Below are positions 45,933 to 57,501 of a DNA stretch of 64,000 bases, piece after piece; the first letter of the stretch is position 1; the number at the start of each line of letters is the position of its first letter. The notes under the pieces were generated by a model. The model saw only the letters and a list, made by a program, of their open reading frames with translations, did no database searches and was not told where the DNA came from. Made by a program: the position numbers and the translations under genes. The DNA is from Apium graveolens (Eukaryota > Streptophyta > Magnoliopsida > Apiales > Apiaceae), in the NCBI RefSeq assembly GCF_009905375.1, contig NC_133655.1, positions 171,429,141-171,493,140 of the forward strand, read 5' to 3'.

Positions 45933-48751
45933 ATTCCATCCCATTCTTTACCCAACGTCTTGTCCTGATCAACTCGAAAGATCCGCATCTATAATTAAAA
46001 TATAGAACTTTAATCGCCCAAACGATAATCACTCAACGAACTGCACGTCAAAATCCTATCTTCTACCCATACGATAGCCCACACATAAATATAACAGACA
46101 ATCACAGGACTCTTGATCTACATACACACATAATTCATATAACACGTAATCACATAACTCACGTATCACATAATTCATATCACACATGCCTCGGTTCACC
46201 AAAAGGTTCGACTCGGTACTTTAAGAATTTAAAACAGTTCAAATATAATTTATGGATCAATAATCGACTCAGAATGATTTACAAATCAAACGACCTTACA
46301 ATACAAAAGAAATTAGGACTCAAAAGTATTTTTATTGAAAGCGGAATATTTTTCTGAGTCTGTACGCGTTCGTTTCGTATTAAACGGACGAACGGTTGAT
46401 TTATTATGAATTTTTGAACATTTTTCGGAATAAAAACAATCTCCGAATTTTTTTAATAACTAAATAATAGTGCTCGAACACCCGAAAATAATTTTATAAA
46501 AATTATCGAGACTAGAAAATAATTTAAAATAATATTTTAAAGCTCAAAACTATTTTTCAGAATTTTTAAATCAAAAATAAATAATTAAATCTAATTAAAT
46601 AATCAATTAAAATTAATTAATAACTAATTAAATTAATTAATCAATTAATATTTAAATTAATTGACTAATTAAATAATTAATTATCAACTAAAATTATTTA
46701 ACTAAATAATTTGGAATTATTTTTGGAATTAAAAATAAATTTTCAGAATTAAATTAATGAATTTCAAAATAAAAATAAATTTTCAGAAATTAAAATAGAA
46801 TTTTTGAATTATTTTAAAATAGAAATTCAGAAACATGTTTTTAGAGAACTGATGTGGAGGCAAATGAATCAAAACCGGGTCGGTTCTTGGACCCAATCGG
46901 GTTATCAAGAACATTCGTCGGACCCGGGTCGAATATCGACCGGAATCTGGGGTTAACCCAGAAACCGGCGACTTCGCCGGATTCCGACGAGTCGCGGTTT
47001 GCACCGAAACACAGCCCAGAGATCTGAATCTTTGCTCCCTTTCTGCTATAAACTTTACCAGCAACTTAAACAAGATCAACACAACCAAAAACACCCAACA
47101 CACAGTCAATTCCGGCCAAAATTTCGAGTTCTCCGATGAGCACATCGGAAAAACTGAAATCGATAAATCCTAAACCAAATCAGTCGTATAATGAATCAAA
47201 TCGAAGCTTGTCGAATATCCAATCTAACTACGTGATTATAAACAACAATAACAATCCAATGAATTCCAGAAATCAAAAATAAAAACTATCAAACCCAGGA
47301 ACTCGACTCATACATAATCGCACAAAAACAATCAATAACTATGAATAAATCGGTGGTAAACAACCTGGAAAAGCTATTAATACTATCAAAAATGACTGAC
47401 AATCAACATAATTCATAGTCCCAATCTAATCGATTATACTCAAAATCGAAATTATAAATTCGGTTACCCTTAGGTACAACTAATAATGGAATTAGATTAT
47501 AGGTATTACGAGCTTCGCTTAGGATATCTGAGCGTGAAAAACGAAGATCCCCATCACCTTCAATGATCCATTTGATCTTTGGGAGGGTTCAAGAACAAGA
47601 ACAGGGAAATGATAAGGTTTATTGGTATTATCTACTAATTTTATGATTTTTATAAAAATAAAATAAAATAAATGTGGGCCTATTTATATTATCAGCAAAA
47701 GATAATACTCTAAAATCATCAAATGGTGTTTTTATCCCCTAATTAACATAATTAGGCCTAAAATACTAATTACGGGAACTAATTTTAAAAGCGATAAAAT
47801 ATAAATTTTGTATCGAAATTTTCCAAAATTCACGAATAATTCAGAAATCCAACAATACGGGATAATTGAAATACGAGTAATTCTCTAAAAATAAAAACGT
47901 GAATTTCGTGGGCTTTGATGTCCCGGCGGGGTCCCGGTCCGCTTATTTTCGAAAACAAAATCGATACTTATATTTACCGAAAAACCCGAACATGTATAAA
48001 ATACATTCAAATGCACATAAACGAGATAAAACAAATACCTCGATAAGGACGCAAATAAACACGCATCCAAATTACGGATCGATTCGTATAAATGCAATTT
48101 AAACACGTAACAAGTATCACATTGGATCATATCGGATCCGAAAATACATTACTTAGCCGCTAAGTAACTATATAACGATATAATTTAATATTAGATTTGG
48201 ATAATTATCAAAATAGAACTTCCTGTAAAATACTTTATACAAAAATAAGAAGATAATGTCTCGCCTTTTTGGAAATATGGATTTTTATCGATCTATAAAA
48301 TGATTTGCGTATCAAAAATTTTGCACCGGGCCTCATACGGTCAAACCGTAATCCGGATCGAAAAAGTCAAAAAACGGAAAATGTCCGGAATTACCAGATT
48401 AGGTTAGGAAGGAGTTTTCGGAAGAGTTTCGGGTTGTAAAAACGCAAAAACGGCTGAAGTTGGACGATTCCCGGCTTTATAAAATAATTTTGGTAATTAT
48501 TCAGAAAATAATTAATAATTCATAAATCATTATAAAATCATCTAACAGTCCAAAAATTACCAGAAAATATCACAATCATCTATATTTTATTATGGGCACA
48601 TAAAAATTAAAATACTCAAATAATATCACATCTAAACACCCAAACATCAATTCCACTTATCAGATAATTCACCAAAAATTCACATAAAAATCACATAATA
48701 ATTCCAAATAATTATAATAATAATATTTAAAAATATGGGATATTACAGAAA

Positions 48752-50152
48752 AGGTTTGAATTAGTCAAGGAACCAGTTCAGTCAGCCATCCATCACTCTC
48801 ATGTGAAGCCAATCAGTGTGAATGAGATGAGCATGAACTATCTGGAGAAAGGAAAATCTTCCTGCATCAACACTACAAAGGTTGAGATAATTCTTAAACC
48901 AAGGGCAAACTATCCAAAGTCATCTTTGAAGAACCCTATGGATACTGTGTATGAGACACCCAAGCCTGATGAAAAGAAGCTTCTGTCAAGATCTATTGTC
49001 TTCTACAAAGATCTAGCTGATTCATCCTCAAGAAAGAGAATTGCAAAGATATTCAGAAATGGGAAGGAAATTTGTATGGTAGCTGGACATCTACAATTTT
49101 CTCATGCAAAGGAAGAAGAAAAAGCCAGATTGAAGCAGGAAAAGAGGCAAGCTGCTCTAGATGCAAAGAAGTCTAAATAAAAGAAAGAACAGTTTGCTAT
49201 CTTGGCCAAGCTACAGGCTGTGAATTCTTCTCAACAAATTCCCTCTCAACCATCTCAAGCTACTGAATCAAAGAAGAAGATTGAAGAACAGAAGAAATCC
49301 CCAAGAAAGAAAGAACTGGCTAAAAGAACAAAAAGGAAATTGGATGTTGTTGACAAGGAATTGGAAGATCAATTTCCTAAGGAATCCACTCAAGCTAAAA
49401 CTCAATCATCAAAGCCCTCTGTGGTATTTGAAAATATAAGGGTGGTGGACCCCTACAGGAACATACATGGAGAGCCTATTGTGCCAAAGGATGAGCCAAT
49501 AGAGTGGGATAAATTACCAATTCCTGACTTCAACTTGCCAATTCTTACTAAGCCAAGAAGGACAAAGTCAAGGGCAGTCAAGAAAGTGAAGTTGTCACCT
49601 CTCAAATCCAAGTCAGTAGTCAAAGCTCAACCCAAGGTCAACAGGGGAGACTACTTGTACTTATGTGACATCAAAGAATTCTCAGATCTAAACCTTTATC
49701 TGAAGGAGCTGGATGAGGTAAGGGCAATTGATGCATAGAGAAACCTACCTGAAAGGTTGGTGTTCAAGTACAAAGGAGGAAGGGAGATTCAGTGGCCTCT
49801 TCACAGGATACTTCAAGAAAGCCAAGCTGTGTTGATCAAAGTCTATTCATCCTTCAAGAAAAACTTTGGGTTCAATGTAACTGCAAGAAGATTAGTATTG
49901 AAGAAGATTGAAGAGCTAAGGAGTGTTAGAGCCAAAGATGCACTTCCCAAGACTCTTATCATCCCATATACAGGGAGAAGAGTGCATCTAAGGCCCTACT
50001 GGCTGATGGAATTCATAGATGACAAGGGTGTGAGAAGATTCTTCAGATTAGAAGACCAATTGAGTATCTCTAGCAATGAGAATCTCTTGGAGATGCAAGA
50101 AATGTTAGATCTCTCAGAATCTGATGAATTAGAATTCCACAGGCAGCTCTAG
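48752..50152 (+). pseudogene. Copia 2 third ORF, C-terminal part
   Basis: The third ORF resumes after the solo LTR in one frame, from about KRFELVKEPVQ to TAG at 50150, with stops at 49178 (TAA) and 49736 (TAG). Three parts are visible: a Lys/Glu/Ala-rich likely coiled coil (about 49095-49180), a basic Lys/Arg/Ser-rich linker (49250-49620) with possible nuclear-import-like clusters (RKKELAKRTKRK, RTKSRAVKKVK), and a C-terminal globular part (about 49640-50150) with YLYLCDIKEF, REIQWPLHRIL and GRRVHLRPYWLMEFID. The minus-strand ORF remnant at 57275-57501 lies in the same position of another Sirevirus. The full third ORF would exceed 1100 residues. No membrane segment is seen. Confidence 0.7.
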
Positions 50153-50388
50153 AATCAAATTGAAGAAAACAACAGAAAGCTTGGAAGAAGATCCAGACCT
50201 TCAAGAAACTAGAAAAATCTGCTCAGGCTAGAGGAGCATCTTGAACTGACTGTGAGCCAAACCTTGTACATTTTGTTTAAATTGAAGCACTTTCAGTTTT
50301 ATCTACTTATCTTTAAAGATATATGTTAAGGATATTTTGTAATCATCAAGTGTCTCGTAATTTATGGCTACAATTCCAGTAGACATAA
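50153..50388 (+). other. Copia 2 3' untranslated region
   Basis: About 240 bases after the third ORF with no coding signal. Confidence 0.6.
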
Positions 50389-50400
50389 ATTGGGGGAGAT
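50389..50400 (+). other. Copia 2 polypurine tract
   Basis: ATTGGGGGAGAT lies directly before the 3' LTR. Confidence 0.8.
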
Positions 50401-51118
50401 TGTTGTGAATATGTTGTGTACTTGATGATCACTTAAACAAAATGTCTAAGTAGATTTTACTTAGTGAAATTATGTAGCACTCGACGGATAAGAGTTTTAG
50501 TCCCGACGGATAACTCAGTATAGTCCCGACGGATGATTAACTTATTATCCATCAAGTGAGTAGCTTATGTAATAATAAGTTTGTAGCACAGTGATGTATG
50601 CACCTTTGTATAGAATCTGTAGTAGCATATAAGTCATGTTGACTTTAACTAGATATGCAGAATAGGTTGATTAACTGTACATAAGCAATGTCTTGTAATT
50701 CTGTATAAGTGAAATGAAGTCAAGTGCCAAAATAGCTACCGACGGATGATTAACAAAGCTTCGACAGATGATCAAATGACTATCAACGGATGTTTAACAT
50801 AGCAATCGACGGATGATCAATTAAGTCATCGACGGATGATCTGAAAGTCGACGGATGATCATATCAAGATTCAAACATCAATTGAACAGTGAAAGCTGAC
50901 ACACAGCCGTCGAGTTGGATACAAACACACTGTGGAAGCCCATTAACTGGGTAATAGAGGACGAAAAACAGCAAAGATCAAGACTGTTAGATTTTATATT
51001 TGTTCAGTTCTTTTGACTTTGTAATCTTGGTAATATATAAACCAAGAGAGTAGCAAATAGAAAAATAACTGATATAACTGAGAAACATAAAAACAGAGAA
51101 ATCTTTGTAAGCACAATC
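50401..51118 (+). repeat. Copia 2 3' LTR, first part
   Basis: Co-linear with 26753-27470, with the CGACGGAT words conserved. It is interrupted after CAATC (51114-51118), the left target duplication of the Angela-like element, and resumes at 55605. Confidence 0.93.
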
Positions 51119-52294
51119 TGTTGGATTTTAATCACAGCGGAGGCATGGTAAAACACTTTTACACATATAAATCCAAATAAAAGCATATAAATCGTGATTA
51201 AAACATATGAATCGATTACTAACCTTTAATAGCGATCCGAAAGCAACGATCGGAGATCCTTAGCAGCTGCTCCTCAAACGTGAAGCACTCCACCGGTATC
51301 CACCAAGAAAATGACGTTAAGGAGGAGGAAGAGGTGGAGAGAATTAGATTTTCTAAAAACTTTTGGGTTCTGGTTCGGGTTAGAATAAAAATAGGGTTTG
51401 TAATAGTATATTTATAGGCAAAATTTTCAGCTGAAATTTTCCCATAAAATATTATTATTATTAACCCATTTATTATTCTCATTAATAATTAAAACACCTT
51501 TTAATTATTAATCCTTTTTCTAAATACTTTAGAAATAATTCTCTCTTGATTTAATTTCCAAAATTAAATTCTTAATTAATAATATTAAGAACTTTTCTTA
51601 ATTAATTTATAATCAATTAAATCTCATTTAATCAATTATTAAATTTGCCAATTAATTATTTATTTCATAAATAAATAATTATCAGCCATTATTAATTAAT
51701 TTCTTCACCATTAAATCATTCTCTTTTTATGGTGTGACCCTGTAGGTTCAATATTAAGCCGGTAGTAGAAATAAATAATAATAAAACTATTTTATCATTA
51801 TTTATATAAATTCTCTAATTTATTAAATATGATTAATTAATTAATCATATTTATTCTACATCATGAGGGATACTTCTCAGCATATCGCGACTATCCGGAT
51901 AATACGAATTCACTGCTTAGAATACCAAGAACCTATTCAGTGAATAGTTACCGTACAATAAACTCCTTCTACCCTACAATATCCTGATTAAATACAAGGC
52001 ATGGATCTTGTGTCAAGCCTATCTAATTTAATCACTTGCTTACCATTTACTATGCTTAGTTCTATGAAAATTAGAAACTTATTTCTAATTTCATTCACTC
52101 TGGCCAGAGATTCCTGAACTAGCATAAGTGGATCAGCCTTGAACATTCGCTTCCTTCACTGGAAGGGGTAGATCCTTTATTGATCATACACTATCTTTGT
52201 GTACAAATTTCTATACCCAGTAGAGCCCTAATAATTGTCCCCGGAGACTAAGAACTAAACCAAAGCATAGTTCAGTGTACACAAGATGACTATG

Positions 52295-53893
52295 TAATCA
52301 AACTTTAGCCTCTTGAATTATTGAGTCACGGCTGTGGCACGACAAACTCAATATTATAAGTCAAGTCTAACCCAACATTCCGTACAATTGAATCAGTCTC
52401 CAACGGCCCACGGCTGTGGCATGTACCGACCTTTAGATTCTAATTCAATGTACACATCTCTATGTAATAGACAAGTATTTTTTATTTCGAAATCAAAGCC
52501 CTCGGCTTTAGCACGAACCGACAATGATTCAAAAATAAGAACTACTTTTCTATCATGTTGGAAGGTTATGACCGACACAAGCCCGTTGTGTCATTGGCCA
52601 ATTACTACTTGATATTATTTAATTTTAGAGGGATTATATTACGTTACAATCATAATCATATTATAAAGAGATTCTTCCTTTTAAATTAAATATTTCAAAT
52701 CATTAATCAATAATCAGATGATTCCCAGATCGGGTGGAGCATTGTCAAGAGGCGTCACTTAATAACCTTTCTTACAGATAGAAATCTGTTGTTGACAGAA
52801 TCATCCTTTCTCTCATATCAAAAATTCATATTCAATTACGTGTTTCATAAACACAAGAATCTCATGATTGTATTCATAATATTATTATTAAGGTTATGAA
52901 ACAATTTCACTATACTAGGTTGTCTAACAAACGCCTTATGTTCATTTAAGTTCACCTAAATCTATCATCGCATGATAAACTAAGCATATATCACATATAT
53001 CAACATGAATAAACATCAAGGTAGGCATGTTACATCATCTAGCATATTGGTCTAAGCATTATACATCTCTATGTATCACATGAAGCATTTAAAAGCTATT
53101 AAAATAGTCAAAAAAAGTTTTAAAACACTTCTGTTAGCAATAAACAGTTCGAAACAATTTTATAAAATATCATATAATATACCATTAGAAGCGTCTCGAA
53201 AAGACGAATCCAATGGCACCAAAAACACCCAATTCTGAGCTGGCACGCGCCCTCACACGCCGAAACAAGGTACCCCACGCGCGGCCATGCGCACACGCGC
53301 TGTCAGGCGCGTGTCAGAACACCGCCCACGCGCCCCACGCGCTACACGCGCCTACGACCCTACGCTGACGTCAGCATGACGTCATCTGATGACATCAGCA
53401 CATTGACCAGCGCGTGTCTGCCACGCGCCGCGCATGGTACAAGGGCGCGTGTACCCCACGCGCGCACTACAGACACGCGGTCCTTCGCCCTTCTTGCGAT
53501 TCGCCGCCGCCTGACATCTTTTCTCGAACTTCGTGCCTGCCTTTTTTTCTTTCTTTCCGTGCATCACACAAACAACAGCAGACAAACAGCAGCAGATGCA
53601 TAATATATATATACTTACAATTTATATATATATATGATTATTTAATTACGAATTTAATAGCAAGAACTTCAAAAATTCATAATAAAAAATCTATACATCA
53701 TAACAATATAAGAAAAATACCAAGACGATCTAAAACACTTGTAGAACCCAGATCAATATTCAAAATTATTCTGAGAAACGATTTCTCATCAGACAAAATT
53801 AATTCATGATATAACTTGTAAAAATCATAATTAATTCATACAAGCACATAAAATTCTGAAATTTTTACCACAGATCTATATGTATACAACCTA
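52295..53893 (-). other. Untranslated leader of the minus-strand Angela-like element
   Basis: Homologous to the copia 5 leader: three CGGCTGTGGCACG-like copies (52327, 52410, 52502), the GGATTATATTACGTTACAATC and TTCCCAGATCGGGTGGAGC blocks, and the TTACATCATCTAGCA block are shared. The hairpin array of copia 5 is replaced by a GC-rich CACGCGC tract. Confidence 0.75.
53240..53485 (-). repeat. GC-rich tract of CACGCGC words
   Basis: More than ten copies of ACGCGC or GCGCGT-type words in about 245 bases of GC-rich sequence inside AT-rich DNA. Open frames across it are by-products of composition. Confidence 0.8.
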
Positions 53894-53907
53894 TGCTCTG
53901 ATACCAA

Positions 53908-55599
53908 CGTTGGGTTTTAATTGCAACGGAGGCATGGTAAAACACTTTTACACATATAAAATCCAAATAAAAGCATATAAATCATGATTAAAACATATGA
54001 ATTGATTACTAACCTTTAATAGCGATCCAAAAGCAACGATCGGAGATCCTTAGCAGCTGCTCCTCAAACGTGAAGCACTCTACCGGTATCCACCAAGAAA
54101 ACGACGTTAAGGAGGAGGAGGAGGTGGAGAGAACTAGGTTTTCTAAAAACTTTTGGGTTCTGGTTCGGGTTAAAATAAAAATAAGGTTTGTAATAGTATA
54201 TTTATAGGGAAAATTTTCAGCTGAAATTTTCCCATAAAATATTATTATTATTAACCCATTTATTATTCTCATTAATAAATAAAACACCTTTTAATTATTA
54301 ATCCTTTTTCTTAATTGATTATAAATTAATTAAGAAAAGTTCTTCATAAAATAATTCTCTCTCTTGATTTAATTTCCAAAATTAAATTCTTAATTAATAA
54401 TATTAAGAACTTTTCTTAATTAATTTATAATCAATTAAATCTCATTTAATCAATTATTAAATTTGCCAATTAATTATTTATTTCATAAATAAATAATTAT
54501 CAGCCATTATTAATTAATTTCTCCACCATTAAATCATTCTCTTTTTATGGTGTGACCCTGTAGGTTCAATATTAAGCCGGTAGTAGAAATAAATAATAAT
54601 AAAACTATTTTATCATTATTTATATAAATTCTCTAATTTATTAAATATGATTAATTAATTAATCATATTTATTCTACATCGTGAGGGATACTTCTCAGCA
54701 GATCGCGACTATCCGGATAATACGAATTCACTGCTTAGAATACCAAGAACCTATTCAGTGAATAGTTACCGTACAATAAACTCCTTCTACCCTAAAATGT
54801 CCTGATTAGATACAAGGCATGTATCTTGTGTCAAGCCTATCTAATTTAATCACTTGCTTACCATTTACTATGCTTAGTTCTATGCAAATTAGAAACTCCT
54901 TTCTAATTTCATTCACTCTGGCCAGAGATTCCTGAACTAGCATAAGTGGATCAGCCTTGAACATTCGCTTCCTTCACTAGAAGGGGTAGATCCTTTCTTG
55001 ATCATACACTATCTTTGTGTACAAATTCCTATACCCAGTAGAGCCCTAATAATTGTCCCTGGAGACTAAGAACTAAACCAAATCATAGTTCAGTGTACAC
55101 AAGATGACTATGATGACCTCAAGTCTAAGGATACTTGTACAACTATCACTATGTGAACAACTGCTGACACGTGAGTGAACTCCATCAGTTGTTCAGCTGT
55201 GCGAGTCATGTTCAGTGAACTTATTCTATAATAAGCACCTACATACTAGCTATAGTATCACCACACAAATGTCTATGAGAACAGACATCCTTCATAATGA
55301 AGCAAGCATAGTATGTACCGATCTTTGCGGATTATTAATTACCAGTTAGTAATCCTATGATCAGGAACTATTTAAGTTTAGAGTGATCATCTTTTAGGTC
55401 TCACTATTATGATCTCATCATAATCCATAAAAAGCTTTACTCTAAACTATGGTATATCTTATTTAAACACTTAAATAGATAGAGCCCGTAATAAAAACAA
55501 AACAAGTCTTTTATTAATATCAATGAAATCAAAACAGATTACATAAAAAGTTATTCCTAAATCCTAATACATGATTGGACTTAGGACATATTCCTTTCA
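53908..55599 (-). repeat. 5' LTR of the minus-strand Angela-like element
   Basis: About 1.69 kb. On the + strand it begins CGTTGGGTTTTAA where TGTTGG is expected (the LTR end has mutated) and ends ATATTCCTTTCA. It contains a 34-base inverted copy of its own sequence (54311-54344 against 54405-54438). Confidence 0.88.
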
Positions 55600-55604
55600 C
55601 AATC

Positions 55605-55908
55605 TCTAGCATTTCCTGTATTCTCAGCAGTTCTATTTTGTAAGTAGCTGTGAGCATTTCAGCACACAGAGTCCTCTCGATATATTATATATATCTCTGG
55701 TGGAATTGTTTAAATCCACCTGAAAGTTTTTAAAGACTCTTGTTTTTAATTACTTATGTTTTGATTCATTCAAGTTTACATTCCGCATTGTGCTAATCAA
55801 AACAAATATATCCATAATCGATTGAACATTTTTATTTCAAGAAAAAGGTTCAAGAATTCCATTCAACCCCCCTTTTGTAATTCTTGCTATATTGTTAAGG
55901 GACTAACA
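55605..55908 (+). repeat. Copia 2 3' LTR, second part
   Basis: Continues the LTR after the nested element and ends GGGACTAACA, followed by GTTAT (55909-55913), the right target duplication of copia 2. Confidence 0.93.
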
Positions 55909-55913
55909 GTTAT

Positions 55914-57143
55914 GAATATGGTGAACAAAGTAATCTAGCTTTTAGAGATAAAGCGTTTTAACAGAAATAATAAAACATGCACATGAACATACTATCTTCA
56001 AAACTCACTTAATTTTATATTAAAATCAAGTATGTCTTGATACAAATTTATGGGTTCTTCGTTGATAAAGAACTTGGCTTTTTTCTTGAGAGAGTTACAA
56101 GACTTTTAGATCTCATTGTTACTCCTAAAATAAAGCATCCAGTGTTTACTTTATAAAATATTAAACACAGGTTTTACACAGCATGCAATAGCATGTACTA
56201 AACCCTACTTTAAATTAACTAAAACTTTCTATTTCTGGCTTAGTGTATCTTTGCAAATCGTGCATGTCTATGACTTTACTTTGTCAGTGAATCTTGGCCT
56301 TTGATCTTGCACTCTTCAATTTGCTTTTTGTAGACTTTTCAAATCAGTGATTGATTTGTTTGTTGATTGATAATCTTGGTTCTTTAACTGGTCTGTATTT
56401 GGTACTTTGAGTTTTTCATCGAGATCTCCAGTTTGAACTATAGAGAACTGACATCTCGATAAGTATAATGACTTATCGAGATCTCTTAGTTCTCTATAAG
56501 AGTTTTGACTTATCGAAGTCTTTGAGTTCTCGAATGTGAACTTGACTTGTCGAGATTTCTGAGTTCTCGAATGTGAACTTGACTTGTCGCGATCTCTGAG
56601 TTCTCGAATGAGCTTGGCTTGTCGAGGTCTCCAAGTCTTTGCATGTAGAATTAACTTGTCGATATCTCTAATCTTCATATATTTATTCTGGCTTATCAAT
56701 ATCTCTAAGTTCTCTAATGCAGAAATGACTTGTCGATATCTTCAATCTTCACATCTTCATTTTGGCTTGTCGGCATCTTTGAGACTTCTCTACAAGCTAT
56801 TTTTGACTAGTCGATAAGTCATTTTGGAGTTCTCGAGTGAATTCTCTATATGACTTAATCCGTGACTTGTAGATTTCTTGACTTATAATGTTTTTCTCAA
56901 AACAGATTTATTCAACTCCAAGCTTCTTCACACTTTCTCTGAGGCATGATCTTCATGATCTTCTTCCAGAGTTTATTATTATGCTTGAGACTGTTTACAT
57001 AAAAATACTCCAGTATGATCTATTTACACTTTTAAATACTCAAGTAATACAATACAAAATATAAACTTAGATTATCATACAACTTACTTAGGGCTGTCAA
57101 TTTGACTTAGTCTTGTTATAGTGCAGGCATGTCTTGGACAACA
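55914..57143 (-). repeat. Minus-strand Sirevirus-like LTR, right (main) piece
   Basis: With 26680-26752 this makes an LTR of about 1.3 kb, ending on the + strand at GGACAACA (57143). The region 56400-56880 is a dense array of GAGTTCTCGA and CTTGTCGA / TTATCGA words, as in 19370-19860. Its left side (26679) is a primer site and its right side (57144) a polypurine tract in the same orientation. Confidence 0.8.
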
Positions 57144-57501
57144 ATCACCCCCAATTTGTGAGAAGATTGCTTATCACAAATTTATGCCTGGTAACAAGAC
57201 TAACCCCAAGCTACAATGAATAATAGAACATTACATTAGAACTGACAGAAATACACCATTTATACACAAGGATTTCATGTTTCTTTTCTAATGAGGTCTT
57301 TTAACTCTACAAGCACTTCCAGTTCCTCTATGATTGGTGTTCCTCTTGGAGATTCTACAAGTTTGAGTTTATCTGCTAATGAATAACCATTCAAGAATCC
57401 AATCCTAAATCTGGAGAATCTGCCAACCTTGATGTTTAGAAATAGTCTATCCTTGGTGATTCTGCTCATCCCTTTTACTGTTGAAAATATTTGAGATGTC
57501 A
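57144..57501 (-). pseudogene. 3' end of a minus-strand Sirevirus-like element: third-ORF remnant and polypurine tract
   Basis: On the minus strand, AAATTGGGGGTGAT (57157-57144) is a polypurine tract next to the LTR. Upstream, 57502-57275 encodes 75 residues (SQIFSTVKGMSRITKDRL...GFLNGYSLADKLKLVESPRG) ending IRKET. This is at the position of the third-ORF C-terminus in copia 2, but it is short and similarity to that protein is not obvious by eye. It is cut at its upstream side by copia 3. Confidence 0.5.

Larger units (their letters stand above)
36509..48747 (-). mobile_element. Minus-strand solo LTR (about 4.27 kb), probably Ty3/gypsy chromovirus (Tekay/Del-like), split by copia 5
   Basis: On the minus strand it starts TGTAATATCCC and ends TATACTTCA. 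Together 36509-37968 and 45938-48747 make about 4.27 kb with no primer site, gag or pol between the ends, so it looks like a solo LTR left by LTR-LTR recombination. The TGTAATATCCC start and the GCTGAGCATTTCTTCCGCTCATACTTGC-like end region resemble Tekay/Del chromovirus LTRs; this is recognition of style, not proof. It interrupts the copia 2 third ORF. A 120-codon open frame at 46783-47145 (minus) lies in its middle and has no recognisable domain. Confidence 0.55.
51119..55599 (-). mobile_element. Minus-strand Angela-like element, internally deleted
   Basis: 4481 bp between CAATC duplications (51114-51118 and 55600-55604). On the minus strand: full 5' LTR (55599-53908), primer site (near 53894-53907), untranslated leader (53893-52295), then directly a truncated 3' LTR (52294-51119). 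Gag, pol, the PPT and the first part of the 3' LTR are gone; the deletion joint is at 52294/52295. It belongs to the same broad family as copia 5 (TGAAAGGAATATGTCC start) but is a distinct subfamily. Confidence 0.88.
26753..55908 (+). mobile_element. Copia 2: Sirevirus-type Ty1/copia element with third ORF, carrying nested insertions
   Basis: 5' LTR 26753-27775; 3' LTR 50401-51118 plus 55605-55908; flanking GTTAT at 26748-26752 and 55909-55913. Without its two insertions the element is about 12.4 kb, long for copia but normal for Sireviruses. Order: tRNA-Met primer site, gag, pol (protease, integrase, RT, RNase H), word-rich spacer, TATA box, third ORF, PPT. By eye I count about 15 differences over about 1020 LTR positions (about 1.5%). 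Gag has two in-frame stops and pol has about six, so it is not autonomous now. Confidence 0.93.

Noticed and set aside
46783..47145. 120-codon minus-strand ORF with a hydrophobic stretch
   Set aside because: It lies in the solo LTR, has no recognisable family, and the hydrophobic run is short; kept only as a remark under the LTR.
53376..53809. Arg/Ala/His-rich open frames on both strands
   Set aside because: They result from the GC-rich CACGCGC tract, which lowers stop frequency.
26753..55908. An infectious (enveloped) retrovirus reading of copia 2 and Athila
   Set aside because: The third ORFs lack a visible signal peptide, membrane helix or fusion-protein features, and gag and pol are broken.
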